DNA of 29,669 nt. It comes from a virus. A program made the position numbers and the translations under genes. Location: positions 1 through 29,669 of the IMG/VR virus record IMGVR_UViG_3300023174_000499. One strand, given 5' to 3'. Each line of letters begins with the position of its first letter. The first letter of the stretch is position 1. Below, in pieces: positions 7,846 through 16,603 of this stretch. Under the pieces are notes generated by a model. The model had not been told where the DNA came from. It did no database searches and was given only the letters and a program-made list of their open reading frames with translations.

Positions 7846-8316
7846 ATGCCTCAAAAGCTTTTAAGTGTTAATTTCGGCAAATTGAAAGCCGATGCAGTTG
7901 GTGTCAATGGAGTCGGCTATAAGTTGCTTGACCAAGAAGGGACTGTCATTACAGCCAGGACGACAGCGGGGGTGTACCAGGCGGCTCCTGGGATATACGC
8001 TGCATTAATAACATTTTCTAATGATTTTGTCGGACAAGTGATTTGGGATACTGGTGCTCACTTCTTTGATACCACGTCTTATGCCTCAGAAGACTTAAAT
8101 GGAATCGAAAAGCTTAATGATCTCTATAGTGTTGTCACTGCAATGGACGAGAGGATACAGGGAATTTACGACATCCAGTTCGGAAGATGGAAGATCATCA
8201 ACAATCAGATGATCTTTTACAAGGATGACAATGTGACTGAGGTTGTTCGCTTCAACCTACTTGATGATGCAGGAAATCCATCGATCGATGCAGTCTTCGA
8301 AAGACTAAAGGCATAA
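7846..8316 (+). CDS. Conserved phage virion/fibre-associated protein
   Basis: 156 residues from ATG (MPQKLLSVNFGKL). A longer frame could begin at GTG 7777, but that codon lies within a terminator-like hairpin and upstream of a TATAATTT box, so ATG 7846 is chosen. The N-terminal part is beta-rich (VGYKLLDQEGTVITART, GIYAALITF, GQVIWDTG). The C-terminal part has GRWKIINNQMIFYKDDNVTEVVRFNLLDDAGNP, a pattern I associate with small phage tail/fibre proteins whose precise role is unknown. It is followed after one base by the next gene, so the two are co-transcribed. Confidence 0.65.
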   Translation: MPQKLLSVNFGKLKADAVGVNGVGYKLLDQEGTVITARTTAGVYQAAPGIYAALITFSNDFVGQVIWDTGAHFFDTTSYASEDLNGIEKLNDLYSVVTAMDERIQGIYDIQFGRWKIINNQMIFYKDDNVTEVVRFNLLDDAGNPSIDAVFERLKA

Positions 8317-8317
8317 T

Positions 8318-8728
8318 ATGGCCAGAATACCAGTCGGATCGCCAGGAAGAACTCGGATTCCCGGCGGAGGTGGGTCGTCTCCTTCACGTTCCCGAGGGAT
8401 GACGATGGTCACTCGTGGTTTTGGAAGAAACCAAAATATGGTTGCTCAAGGTTTCAGTATCATGTCTTTCGTTAGTGAAGCTGTTCTGAGATTCATTGAA
8501 TTAGGTCAGTCAGGTGCAAAAAGAGCCCTGAAAGAGATCCAAGACGTAGTAGTTTGGGCAAAACTCATCAGAATAAACGACGAAATTCTCCCTAGACCAA
8601 TTCAGGGCTCTGTAAAAGTGAAACTAACCGATGCCTCACAATTTGCCGTGAGGGCAGTGAGAAAAGTTTCCGTTAAAGTGAGATCTATTTACGATGACAT
8701 AAAGATCTCAGTCAACAGAATAAAGTGA
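8318..8728 (+). CDS. Basic small protein, unknown function
   Basis: 136 residues starting one base after the previous stop (TAATATGG); an AAAGG in the end of the upstream gene can serve as ribosome site. The first ~35 residues are Gly/Ser/Arg/Pro-rich (SPGRTRIPGGGGSSPSRSRG) and likely disordered. The rest is predicted helical, then beta, with a strong positive charge (VKVKLTDASQFAVRAVRKVSVKVRSI). No catalytic motif or known domain was recognised. Its place between virion genes suggests a structural or assembly role, which is inference only. Confidence 0.55.
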   Translation: MARIPVGSPGRTRIPGGGGSSPSRSRGMTMVTRGFGRNQNMVAQGFSIMSFVSEAVLRFIELGQSGAKRALKEIQDVVVWAKLIRINDEILPRPIQGSVKVKLTDASQFAVRAVRKVSVKVRSIYDDIKISVNRIK

Positions 8729-8744
8729 AAGATATGTATCTGCG

Positions 8745-9308
8745 ATGGAACCTCTGACAGAAACCGTAGATTTGGATCTTGAAGAATCGAATGATCTTAC
8801 TTTTAAGATTAAGATGGAAGGAGCTGCAATGTCTCCTGCAAAGGTGAGGCTCGTCTGTGAAAACGATGACTTTGCTTATATGTTCAATGGATACGGAACT
8901 GGCGAAGACGAAGTAGTGCAGTTCACTCTACCAAGAATGGACAAGAGGATTTCAGAGGGTTTGTATAACGCAAGAGTAGAAGTTTTGGTTGACAACAGGT
9001 ATTTTGCTCCTCTTCAATTTCAGATAAACTTTAAAAAGACTCTCTCTGTTGTTGCAGAAGCCATACAAGTTATAAAGAAAGTTTCAAAACCAGAGATTAC
9101 AGTAACTGCAACTCCTTTCGTAGCAGTTAAGCCTGCAGCAACCACCATAAAGTTCGAGCAGCGACCAGTTTCAGCAAAGCCTGTTACAGAATCACCTGTA
9201 CCTCAAGGGGTTCAATTTGAGCAGCAGCCTTCGCTCGGTTCATTGAAAGATACATTCCTCAAGAAGAATGCTCTTTCTTCGTCCCTCAAAGACAAGTTTA
9301 AGAAATGA
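8745..9308 (+). CDS. Conserved phage protein, possible virion/assembly factor
   Basis: 187 residues. The first ~100 look like a beta domain (DLDLEESNDLTFKIKMEG, AKVRLVCENDDFAYMFNG, LYNARVEVLVDNRYFAPLQF). A Pro/Val/Ala-rich linker follows, then two short lysine-rich repeats at the end, SLKDTFLKK and SLKDKFKK. The linker-plus-basic-tail layout resembles scaffold or internal head proteins, but I do not recognise a family. The stop overlaps the next gene's start (ATGA), so translation is coupled. The ribosome site is weak. Confidence 0.55.
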   Translation: MEPLTETVDLDLEESNDLTFKIKMEGAAMSPAKVRLVCENDDFAYMFNGYGTGEDEVVQFTLPRMDKRISEGLYNARVEVLVDNRYFAPLQFQINFKKTLSVVAEAIQVIKKVSKPEITVTATPFVAVKPAATTIKFEQRPVSAKPVTESPVPQGVQFEQQPSLGSLKDTFLKKNALSSSLKDKFKK

Positions 9309-9484
9309 GCGAAGAAGAATTGATTCTCAGAGAGATGATCTCTGAGATCATCAGAAAATGTGGAGACAAATGGTGCCTCTACACAAAAGGCAAGAAAGAT
9401 GGACGCCGGCGCCGACTTGGATCTCATGAATCAAGATCTGATGCTGAACGTCAGGAACGGGCCATAAAGGCTCACGGTGGGTGA
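9305..9484 (+). CDS. 59-aa conserved phage protein with KWCLYTKxGKKxG motif
   Basis: Short ORF overlapping the previous stop by ATGA. The protein starts MSEEELILREMISEIIRKCG and continues DKWCLYTKGKKDGRRRRLGS, then SDAERQERAIKAHGG. The pattern 'helix, KW-x-(V/L)-Y-(S/T)-K-x-G-x-x-LG(S/T), then AExQERAI' is a recurrent small phage domain that I recognise from other T4-like and marine phages; its function is unknown. It is probably co-translated with the gene at 8745 and ends the cluster. Confidence 0.65.
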   Translation: MSEEELILREMISEIIRKCGDKWCLYTKGKKDGRRRRLGSHESRSDAERQERAIKAHGG

Positions 9485-9531
9485 TTCTTCATAGAAGTTT
9501 ATTTGTAAGTTGAAGTTGCCTGAAGAAATGC

Positions 9532-9538
9532 ATAGTTA
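9532..9538 (+). promoter_or_regulatory. Candidate late promoter ATAGTTA for neck operon
   Basis: ATAGTTA is five bases ahead of the ATG at 9544. The same heptamer precedes the genes at 12697, 15793, 16636 and 21986. No Shine-Dalgarno sequence is present at 9544. Confidence 0.55.
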
Positions 9539-9543
9539 GAAGC

Positions 9544-10719
9544 ATGCCTTCTTTTATTGAAACTATCAATCCAACACCATTTTCATTCTTCGATAGCGAC
9601 ACAGACTTCCAGACAGAGGCCGATTCCATGGTCACATACGTGAAGCGCAAGATGGGCGACGACGTACTCTCCGTCGAGTTGACGAAGAAGGAGATCTGGG
9701 CGTGTTTCGAGGAGGCGACCTGTGAATACTCACGCCTCATCCACGAGACGAAGATCGTGTCAGAGTTGACGAACGTCCTCGGCGCGCAGACCGGTTCCTC
9801 CAACCTCACGAACAAGTATACACAACGTTCCCTGGAGTACCTCCTCAGGATGGCGGAGCCCTACGCCACCAACGCCTTCGTGGGAGGTTCGTCCAACTCG
9901 GTATTCGGGTACTTCGACTTAGTAGGCGGCCAGCAGGACTACGATATCTACAAGGACCTCAAAGACGTTGTTAGTGGAAGCAACGTTTATAACAGTCTAA
10001 CGGGTCAGAAGGGAAAGCTCCGCGTCGTGGAACTCTTCCACATGGAACCCCTCGCCGCGCAGCACTTCCTCCTCAACGCCTCGAACATCACCAACTTCAT
10101 GGCCACCAACTTCAACTACGAGTCGTACGTGAACTCCTCCATCTTCTACGTCCTCCCCATCTTCGAGGACGTCCTCAGGAGAGGCATGCTCGAGTCCGCG
10201 TTCAGGGTGAGGAGGTCCCACTACTCCTACGAGATCATGGGCAGTAAATTACGAATATATCCCATACCTGTCACTGACCTGCAAATCGGTAAATTATTCT
10301 GTAAGGTCCTGCCACCCCAGGACGTGCTGAATCCCAGTGCCTATGGCGACCAGACGATCTACGGCGTGTCGGGAGCACAGAACATGCCACTGGGAAACAT
10401 TCCATTCGCCACGATCAACCAGCCCGGGCGCCAGTGGATCCGCCAGTACACACTCGCCCTCGCGAGAGAACTCCTCGGACTGATCAGGTCGAAGTTTCAG
10501 AACATCCCCATTCCCAACGCGGATCTTCAACTGAACGGCGAGGCGCTGGTCACGCAGGGGCGAGAGGACAAGGACAAACTCCAGACACAGATGAAGGAGT
10601 TCCTCGCCCAACTCACGCACCAGAAACTCCTCGAGGCGGACGCTGCGGCATCTGAATCACTCAACAAGCAACTCAAGTACGTTCCCATGCCCAAGGGGCA
10701 CACCATCACGATAGGTTAA
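9544..10719 (+). CDS. Neck / head-tail connector protein (T4 gp13-like by position)
   Basis: 391 residues starting MPSFIETINPTPFSFFDSD. The middle includes MVTYVKRKMGDD, LSVELTKKEIWACFEEAT and LEYLLRMAEPYA. The distal part has LRIYPIP, then WIRQYTLALARELLGLIRSKF (298-318) and ending helices. The layout recalls head-completion/neck proteins of T4-like marine phages. T4 gp13 is shorter (309 aa). Assignment rests mainly on gene order: this, the next two genes and the sheath line up with T4 13-14-15-18. Base composition is patchy: most of the gene uses C/G-ending codons, with AT-richer islands near 9960-10010 and 10240-10300. It begins the neck operon downstream of an ATAGTTA box. Confidence 0.6.
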   Translation: MPSFIETINPTPFSFFDSDTDFQTEADSMVTYVKRKMGDDVLSVELTKKEIWACFEEATCEYSRLIHETKIVSELTNVLGAQTGSSNLTNKYTQRSLEYLLRMAEPYATNAFVGGSSNSVFGYFDLVGGQQDYDIYKDLKDVVSGSNVYNSLTGQKGKLRVVELFHMEPLAAQHFLLNASNITNFMATNFNYESYVNSSIFYVLPIFEDVLRRGMLESAFRVRRSHYSYEIMGSKLRIYPIPVTDLQIGKLFCKVLPPQDVLNPSAYGDQTIYGVSGAQNMPLGNIPFATINQPGRQWIRQYTLALARELLGLIRSKFQNIPIPNADLQLNGEALVTQGREDKDKLQTQMKEFLAQLTHQKLLEADAAASESLNKQLKYVPMPKGHTITIG

Positions 10720-10722
10720 TCC

Positions 10723-11391
10723 ATGGCCCGTCTTTTCATCACACCCCGCGAACTCAACTTCATCAGCGATATTACAAAGGAAATTGTCAAGGACGTCATA
10801 GGTCAAAAAATATTCCTGTACCCAATCTCCGAAATTAAGACGAAGACTCACGGCGTCTATAGTGAAGCACTTCGCAAGGTGTATGACAATCCCATATCTC
10901 TCGACGCTATTGTTGACACGAACTTTCAGAACGACACCAAGATCGACAAGTTCGGTATTGATGCTCAGTTCAAGATCGAAGTCTACGTCCAGCACCGTGA
11001 TCTCATCGACAAAGGAATACGTGTTTCCATTGGAGACTTCTTCTCCTTTTCTGACATCTTTTATGAAATATCAGAGAGGACATTCATGAGAAACATCTAT
11101 GGTCTGCCTGAGCATAAAGACGGTGTCAAATTGGTCGGTGTCAAAGCCCGCGCCGGCCTCTTCGATTCTCCTATTATTGGGCCTACTGACATCTCCTATT
11201 CAGATGTCGATGCAGTTCAAAATGAATTCAATCAACAAAGAGGTGAGTCTACAGATTCTTCTGGGCAACCTACCGGAGACAAGAGGGATTTAATTGAATC
11301 AGGTGTGCTTGATAAACCACTTACTGGACCAAAAGAGGTCTCGCAAAATGGCGACCCTAATAATGTTGGTTCGGCATTTTATGACGAGTGA
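10723..11391 (+). CDS. Neck protein (T4 gp14-like by position)
   Basis: 222 residues, three bases after the previous stop. N-terminal half: RLFITPRELNFISDITKEIV, an IGQKIFLYPIS segment, then HGVYSEALRKVYDNPISLDA and a beta-rich part (FGIDAQFKIEVYVQHRDLIDKGIRVSIGDFFSF...). The C-terminal ~70 residues are polar and likely disordered. The YxEAxxKVYxxPI pattern resembles head-closure/neck proteins of T4-like phages. By position it matches T4 gp14, which binds gp13 to form the neck. The stop overlaps the next gene's GTG start (GTGA), so translation is coupled. Confidence 0.55.
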   Translation: MARLFITPRELNFISDITKEIVKDVIGQKIFLYPISEIKTKTHGVYSEALRKVYDNPISLDAIVDTNFQNDTKIDKFGIDAQFKIEVYVQHRDLIDKGIRVSIGDFFSFSDIFYEISERTFMRNIYGLPEHKDGVKLVGVKARAGLFDSPIIGPTDISYSDVDAVQNEFNQQRGESTDSSGQPTGDKRDLIESGVLDKPLTGPKEVSQNGDPNNVGSAFYDE

Positions 11392-12635
11392 GCGAGACAA
11401 TGTCTACAAGATTTAAGACCAATTCGAAAAAGAACTATAATCAGTCTCCTCTTGTCACAGGATATGAGGCAACTGCAGGTGCTCCTGATCTTTACATCCC
11501 TTCATGTGGAATTGAAGACGTCGACGTCTCTATTTTTAATTTATTTGACAAAGAAATAGTTGCTTCGTGTGGAGGAAAAGACGGTGCAGAAATAAAAAAA
11601 GTTCCCGTCATTTTTGCTGCCGGAGAAAAATGGGCAATGCTCAAGAACGGTCGCCTCATAAGAGACAAAAACGGTACTTTGATCATACCTCTTATCACCA
11701 TTATGAGGACCGAAATAAACCAAAATGCTGGTGATGATGTTGTCGGTAGAGGAATAAACCAACAGTTAGGCGAGATTGTTGTCAAGAGAAGGCTTGACAA
11801 AACGGACAGGAGATACCAGTCTTTAATTAACAGGCTATTAATACCGAACCAAGACAACCTCTCCTCGATTCCTTCAGGAGAATCGGTTTCTTCTGATAGA
11901 AATGTCGGAGAGCTTTCAAATACTAAGTTGGCTCGTGATGGTGCTTATCTTGCACAGAATAGGATGAACAACATCTATGAAACTATTGTAGTTCCTACTC
12001 CACAGTTCTATACTTCAAAATATCAGGTGACAGTCTGGACGCAATACATGCAGCATGCAAACCAAATAATGGAAAAGATATTCAGCTCTTTTCTTCCGCA
12101 AGGACAGTGCTGGAGACTTGATACTCCTAAAGGATATTGGTTCATTGCGCGCGTCGAAGCAGGCAGCATCTCAACTGAGACAAACTTTGATGACATGTCT
12201 CAGCAGGAGAGGTACATTAAACATACTTTTAACGTCGATGTACCTGCATACTTTTTTGCCACGGAGATACCGGGAGGACCAGTTGCAATAAAGCGCTACG
12301 TTTCTTCTCCTAATGTGACATTTGATGTTGCAGACACAAATGATTCACATGATCAGCCCGAGGACCCATATGTTCTCGGATCTGACGATCCGACACTTCC
12401 ACTAGATGTTCATGAAAACACCAGAGAAGACCAACGGACCCCGGGGTGGCGCAGACAGAAAGTCTATCCCGTCACTCAAGATCCACAGGGGCAAGACGTT
12501 GCCTCCCTTGAAGATCCGGCCTCTTCGACTTTGCCGAGAGGACAATACGTCAAAGCAGTTTCTTACAATTCAAAGGGAGAAACTGTATACAAAGGTACGT
12601 CGCTTGACAGTCTAGAAATTGTAATCACAAAATAA
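11388..12635 (+). CDS. Tail terminator / sheath stabiliser (T4 gp15-like)
   Basis: 415 residues if GTG 11388 is used; ATG 11400 is an alternative four codons in. The core at about 200-300 has PTPQFYTSKYQVTVWTQYM, a QIMEKIFSSF segment, GYWFIARVE and QQERYIKHTFNVDVPAYFF. This is the pattern I associate with T4 gp15-type proteins, which cap the tail tube and stabilise the sheath end before joining to the neck. T4 gp15 is 272 aa. This protein carries an extra N-terminal domain (LYIPSCGIEDVDVSIFNLFD) and a long polar C-terminus. It lies directly before the sheath gene, as expected once genes 16 and 17 (terminase) are absent from this spot. Confidence 0.6.
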   Translation: MSETMSTRFKTNSKKNYNQSPLVTGYEATAGAPDLYIPSCGIEDVDVSIFNLFDKEIVASCGGKDGAEIKKVPVIFAAGEKWAMLKNGRLIRDKNGTLIIPLITIMRTEINQNAGDDVVGRGINQQLGEIVVKRRLDKTDRRYQSLINRLLIPNQDNLSSIPSGESVSSDRNVGELSNTKLARDGAYLAQNRMNNIYETIVVPTPQFYTSKYQVTVWTQYMQHANQIMEKIFSSFLPQGQCWRLDTPKGYWFIARVEAGSISTETNFDDMSQQERYIKHTFNVDVPAYFFATEIPGGPVAIKRYVSSPNVTFDVADTNDSHDQPEDPYVLGSDDPTLPLDVHENTREDQRTPGWRRQKVYPVTQDPQGQDVASLEDPASSTLPRGQYVKAVSYNSKGETVYKGTSLDSLEIVITK

Positions 12636-12655
12636 GATTCCTGACTTTGTGCGTG

Positions 12656-12662
12656 ATAGTTA
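12656..12662 (+). promoter_or_regulatory. Candidate late promoter ATAGTTA for sheath 1
   Basis: ATAGTTA lies 34 bases before the sheath start at 12697. The intervening leader contains a strong AAGGAG ribosome site. Sheath proteins are made in high amounts late in infection, so a dedicated late promoter fits. Confidence 0.55.
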
Positions 12663-12696
12663 TGCAAAGAATCACTGAATTTAAGGAGATTAGATA

Positions 12697-15600
12697 ATGG
12701 CCGAGCAGACATTCAAGTCGCCCAATTTTTACGAGAGAGAGATTGACCTCTCATCGCCAACAGTCGCTGGCCCATCAGGCGTTCCCGCACTTGTGATCGG
12801 TACTTCGAACAAGGGACCTGCATTCGTTCCTTCGACTGTGGCAAACTTCAGCGAGTTCACAACGTCTTTCGGTGGTCTTGATGTCAAGTACTTTGGACCA
12901 TATGCAGTGAACGAGTTCTTAAAGCACAGAAGTGCATTGACCTACATGAGAGTCCTTGGCTCCGGTGCAAATTCATCGGATTCAGATTTAAATCGAACTC
13001 TCACTTATGGGACTGTTCTCAATGCTGGATTTAGGCTTAAGGGACAGGCTACAAACCAATCAGGCGACGGAAGATATAACGGGGTTATGCAGTTCATCTC
13101 TGCAAAACACGTATATTCAACTGTCGGTTCGACAGGTTTCCCCGTATTTGACAATAATTCAACTTTTGCAGGGTCTAATTATGCAAACCTTGTAAGGGCT
13201 GCAATCATGACACCCAACACATCAAGGGTGATGATTCTCACTTCTTCGGGTGGCGCATCTTCTGTCGGTGCTTCACTTAATGACTCCACAGTTGCCTCTC
13301 ATGAAGGCAAATTCAATGTCGTCATTTCTTCGTCTCTGGGGTCTGACTTCTATACGACAGACGGTACCACCGGTGTGAAGATCTTCTCGGTCTCTCTCGA
13401 TCCTTCAAGCAAGGACTACGTCGGAAAAGTCCTCAACAGAGATCCTGACAAGTTCGTACAAGAGCAGCACTATTTGCATGCGGATTTTCCAGTCGATGTC
13501 AATGTTGCATATGTCAGCGGTACATGCCCCATTGCAATCATGTCTGGTTCACAGAATGTATCTTCAAATGGAGATTCATCGAGGAATTTCCTTCAGGTTT
13601 TCGGTTCATACGATGCAAGATTCCAAGCTCCACAGACGAGCTACTTCATATCACAGCCCTTTGGTACAACCGAGTATGATCTCTTTAAATTTGAGGCGCT
13701 TGACGACGGTGAGTACGCCAACAAGCTCTACAAGATCTCGATCAGCAACATTAAGGCTTCAGTCAATGATGCAAACAAGTACGGCACATTCAGCGTCCAG
13801 GTCCGTGACTGGAATGACACTGACACTTCGCTGAACATCATTGAGCAGTTCACAAACTGCACACTCGACCCTAATTCAGACAATTATATTGCTAAGCTCA
13901 TCGGAGACAGAAAGGTATTCTACAACTTCGATGCTGTCAATAGCTCTGAGAAGAGATTGGTTGCTACAGGCAAATATAACAACAACTCAAGATACATAAG
14001 GGTTGTCATGAATGCAGAGATTGAGGGCGGAAATGTTCCTCAAGAGTCTTTGCCTTTTGGATTTAGAGGCCCAGATCTCATCAATGTCAATCCATCATCT
14101 AAGTACAATGATGTGCTTTCTGTTTCAAATTCAAGGCTTACTGGAAAGCTTGGTTCTTACACTGAGCTCAGCAGCTCTTTCCTTCCCCCAGTCCCACACA
14201 GATACAAGGTGACCAGAGGAGAACTATCTGGCGCAGGTTTTGATGGATCACCAGGACCATCAGAACAGGCAAACACTGCCTATTATTGGGGAGTTAAGTT
14301 TGAAAGAACGAGCACTTCTTCTGACCCAATGTCGTCAGACATTCTTAATTCGAATGTCGTCAATGAGAAGAATGGTCTTCTTGAGTCATATACCAAATTT
14401 ATGGGAATCAAGAAGCTTGACGCTCTTGTGACCGGATCAACCAAAGACACATTGAATAGCAACAAATTTAGCCTTTCAAAAGTTGCTCTTTATAACACGT
14501 CGTTCGATCATCTCACGAGCTCAATCAACAACCACATGAAGGAAGCTGCTTATATTAGGGATGCTTCTCTTGATACAACAGATTATACGTGGAACGAGAA
14601 CAACCGAAGAAGAATTACTTTTGCGACCCTTCTCTCGTCAGGATCAGCTGCTCTTTTCAACAGATTTTCAGCCTACTCGAAGTTCACAAGCTTCATGTAT
14701 GGTGGATTTGATGGAACAAACTTCCTCAACAGAGACGCTCGACGTCTTAATGACAAGTCTGTTTCTTTTGACTCTGATGCAGGTGGATCAGGCGGTGCTT
14801 CTTCTGGGTTCATTCCGGAAGGATTCCCTGCTGGCTACAATCCCTCAGGCGAGGACGTCAAGAACAATGGAGTTGCTTCTTATCTTACTGCTGTCGAAGT
14901 GGCAACAGACCCACTTAAGGCAAACAACAACATCCTTGCAATCCCAGGAATTCGTGAGTCATACATCACCGATCAGGCCTCAGCCAAAGTCCGAGAATAT
15001 GGTCTTTCAATGTACGTCATGGACATCCCCTCCTATGACGACAATGGATACAGAATGTACGACGACGCTACGGTCAAACCAAATGTCAATCGCACTACAA
15101 CAAACTTTGACAACAGAGTCATTGACAACAACTACACAGCAGTCTACTATCCCGACATCTTTATTGATGATGCAACAAACCGTCGCAAGGTGAAGGTTCC
15201 TGCTTCTGTTGCCGCACTGGGTGCATTGGCCTTCAATGACAGGGTTGAATATCCTTGGTTTGCACCTGCAGGATTCAATAGAGCGTCCCTTGACTTCGTC
15301 ACAAATATTGCAGTTCGCCTCGGAAGCGCTGACAGAGACCGCCTTTACGAGTCACGCATTAATCCGATCGCTTCATTCCCGAGGCTCGGATATGTGATCT
15401 ACGGACAGAAGACACTTCAGATCAATAAATCGGCACTCGACCGCGTCAATGTACGCAGATTGATGCTAGAGATCAAGAGAATAATCATTGGAATTGCACA
15501 AAGGATTGTATTTGAACAGAATACTGCTTCGGTCAGAAACAAGTTCGTTGCAGATACATCATTCCAGCTTGGCCTTATCCAAGCCCAGGCTGGAGTCGAG

Positions 15601-15753
15601 GCATTCCAGGTTGTAATGAATGAGTCGAATAACACCCAAGAGGATGTCGATCTCAACCGTCTTAACGGAAGAATTGTCGTTGTTCCGACCCGCGTGGTGG
15701 AATACATCGCGATCGACTTCATCGTGACTAACAGCGGAGTTAGCTTTGTATAA
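12697..15753 (+). CDS. Tail sheath protein, copy 1 (gp18-like)
   Basis: 1018 residues with a strong AAGGAG ribosome site. It forms the contractile sheath around the tail tube. Family signs: the N-terminal NFYEREIDLS, GVPALVIGTSNKGPAFVP and FGPYAVNEFL; C-terminal YPWFAPAGFNR (about 852), DRLYESRINPI, IYGQKTLQ, then SALDRVNVRRLMLEIKR (about 912) and VVPTRVVEYIAIDFIV at the end. These match the phage sheath core domains. T4 gp18 is 659 aa; the extra ~350 residues lie in the middle, as in sheaths of other large marine myophages, and would form outward-facing domains. It is followed by a homing endonuclease and then a second full sheath gene. Which copy dominates in virions is unknown. Confidence 0.93.
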   Translation: MAEQTFKSPNFYEREIDLSSPTVAGPSGVPALVIGTSNKGPAFVPSTVANFSEFTTSFGGLDVKYFGPYAVNEFLKHRSALTYMRVLGSGANSSDSDLNRTLTYGTVLNAGFRLKGQATNQSGDGRYNGVMQFISAKHVYSTVGSTGFPVFDNNSTFAGSNYANLVRAAIMTPNTSRVMILTSSGGASSVGASLNDSTVASHEGKFNVVISSSLGSDFYTTDGTTGVKIFSVSLDPSSKDYVGKVLNRDPDKFVQEQHYLHADFPVDVNVAYVSGTCPIAIMSGSQNVSSNGDSSRNFLQVFGSYDARFQAPQTSYFISQPFGTTEYDLFKFEALDDGEYANKLYKISISNIKASVNDANKYGTFSVQVRDWNDTDTSLNIIEQFTNCTLDPNSDNYIAKLIGDRKVFYNFDAVNSSEKRLVATGKYNNNSRYIRVVMNAEIEGGNVPQESLPFGFRGPDLINVNPSSKYNDVLSVSNSRLTGKLGSYTELSSSFLPPVPHRYKVTRGELSGAGFDGSPGPSEQANTAYYWGVKFERTSTSSDPMSSDILNSNVVNEKNGLLESYTKFMGIKKLDALVTGSTKDTLNSNKFSLSKVALYNTSFDHLTSSINNHMKEAAYIRDASLDTTDYTWNENNRRRITFATLLSSGSAALFNRFSAYSKFTSFMYGGFDGTNFLNRDARRLNDKSVSFDSDAGGSGGASSGFIPEGFPAGYNPSGEDVKNNGVASYLTAVEVATDPLKANNNILAIPGIRESYITDQASAKVREYGLSMYVMDIPSYDDNGYRMYDDATVKPNVNRTTTNFDNRVIDNNYTAVYYPDIFIDDATNRRKVKVPASVAALGALAFNDRVEYPWFAPAGFNRASLDFVTNIAVRLGSADRDRLYESRINPIASFPRLGYVIYGQKTLQINKSALDRVNVRRLMLEIKRIIIGIAQRIVFEQNTASVRNKFVADTSFQLGLIQAQAGVEAFQVVMNESNNTQEDVDLNRLNGRIVVVPTRVVEYIAIDFIVTNSGVSFV

Positions 15754-15779
15754 TTCTGGTATTGAGTTTATTTGACTAC

Positions 15780-15786
15780 ATAGTTA
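15780..15786 (+). promoter_or_regulatory. Candidate late promoter ATAGTTA for GIY-YIG gene
   Basis: ATAGTTA ends six bases before the ATG at 15793. No Shine-Dalgarno sequence is present. An in-frame TAG at 15781 rules out a start further upstream. Confidence 0.5.
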
Positions 15787-15792
15787 ATTCAT

Positions 15793-16578
15793 ATGCAACA
15801 GTGGCACGTATACGAAGACTGGACGCTAGAAGAAGCTCCGAGATGCTTTTATGTCGGAAAAGGTAATGATGATCGTGTCGAAAAACTGAAACGATCCAAT
15901 TGTTATCATAGAGAAATTTCCAGTGAATTAGGTCAATGTCGTGTCGTTGTTGCATCAAGTTCAAACGAAGATCAGATTTTAGAGATCGAAAGAAAAATAA
16001 TTTCTGAACGTCACACATACGTAAAAGATCCTGAATACAACGGCATTGGTTGTAATTTAACAAAAGGCGGCCAAGGGAACTCAGGTAGAGTTGTTACCCT
16101 GGAAACACGTCAAAAAATTTCCCAAAGCAAACTCGGTAAAACACCAAATAGAATTTGGACGCAAGAAGATCGGAATGCCGTATCTGAGAGGATGAGCCGT
16201 CTTCATAAAGGTAAAAAGTTGACTGATAATCATCTAAATATTTTAAAAGAAAGAATGGCTAACCCTGACATCAAAAAAGAAATGATTAACAATGTTTCTC
16301 ATTCAATTAAAGAAAAATACAAGAATGATCTTGAATTTAAGGATCGAATAATTCAAACAAGAGTTCGCGGAGAGGATAGCAGAAGCCCATTTACGAACGA
16401 AGAAGTTTTAAGAATGAGATCTGAGTGGGAGCAGTTGGACAGAACAACAAAGGGAAATAAATGGAGTGGTCCGTCACCATCTCAAAAGTTTTGTCAAGAT
16501 TGGGCAGAATTAAAAAGGACTTCTGTTCAGTCAATTTATGCAATTGTAACTCGCAAAACGTGGAGACATCTTCCTTAA
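15793..16578 (+). CDS. GIY-YIG homing endonuclease with NUMOD3-like region
   Basis: 261 residues. The N-terminal ~95 residues form a GIY-YIG nuclease of the variant seen in phages: WHVYED (position of GIY), CFYVGKGNDDRV (19-29; Arg28 a likely catalytic residue), ILEIERKIISE (62-72; Glu64/66 candidate metal ligand), and NLTKGGQG (88-95). Around 105-125 ISQSKLGKTPN matches the NUMOD3 DNA-binding motif, and the C-terminal SxQKFCQDWAELKRTSVQSIYAIVTRKTW may be a helix-turn-helix. It is free-standing between two complete sheath genes, not within an intron. It is AT-richer than the sheaths, consistent with separate mobility. The target site is unknown; by precedent it could be near its own insertion point. 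Confidence 0.88.
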   Translation: MQQWHVYEDWTLEEAPRCFYVGKGNDDRVEKLKRSNCYHREISSELGQCRVVVASSSNEDQILEIERKIISERHTYVKDPEYNGIGCNLTKGGQGNSGRVVTLETRQKISQSKLGKTPNRIWTQEDRNAVSERMSRLHKGKKLTDNHLNILKERMANPDIKKEMINNVSHSIKEKYKNDLEFKDRIIQTRVRGEDSRSPFTNEEVLRMRSEWEQLDRTTKGNKWSGPSPSQKFCQDWAELKRTSVQSIYAIVTRKTWRHLP

Positions 16579-16603
16579 ATTCGTCTGAAATTAGCCCAGG
16601 CAC

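Noticed and set aside
9997-10620. Minus-strand frames opposite the neck gene
   Set aside because: They arise from the high GC3 of the sense gene, which removes stops on the other strand. The E/V/G-rich products have no motifs.
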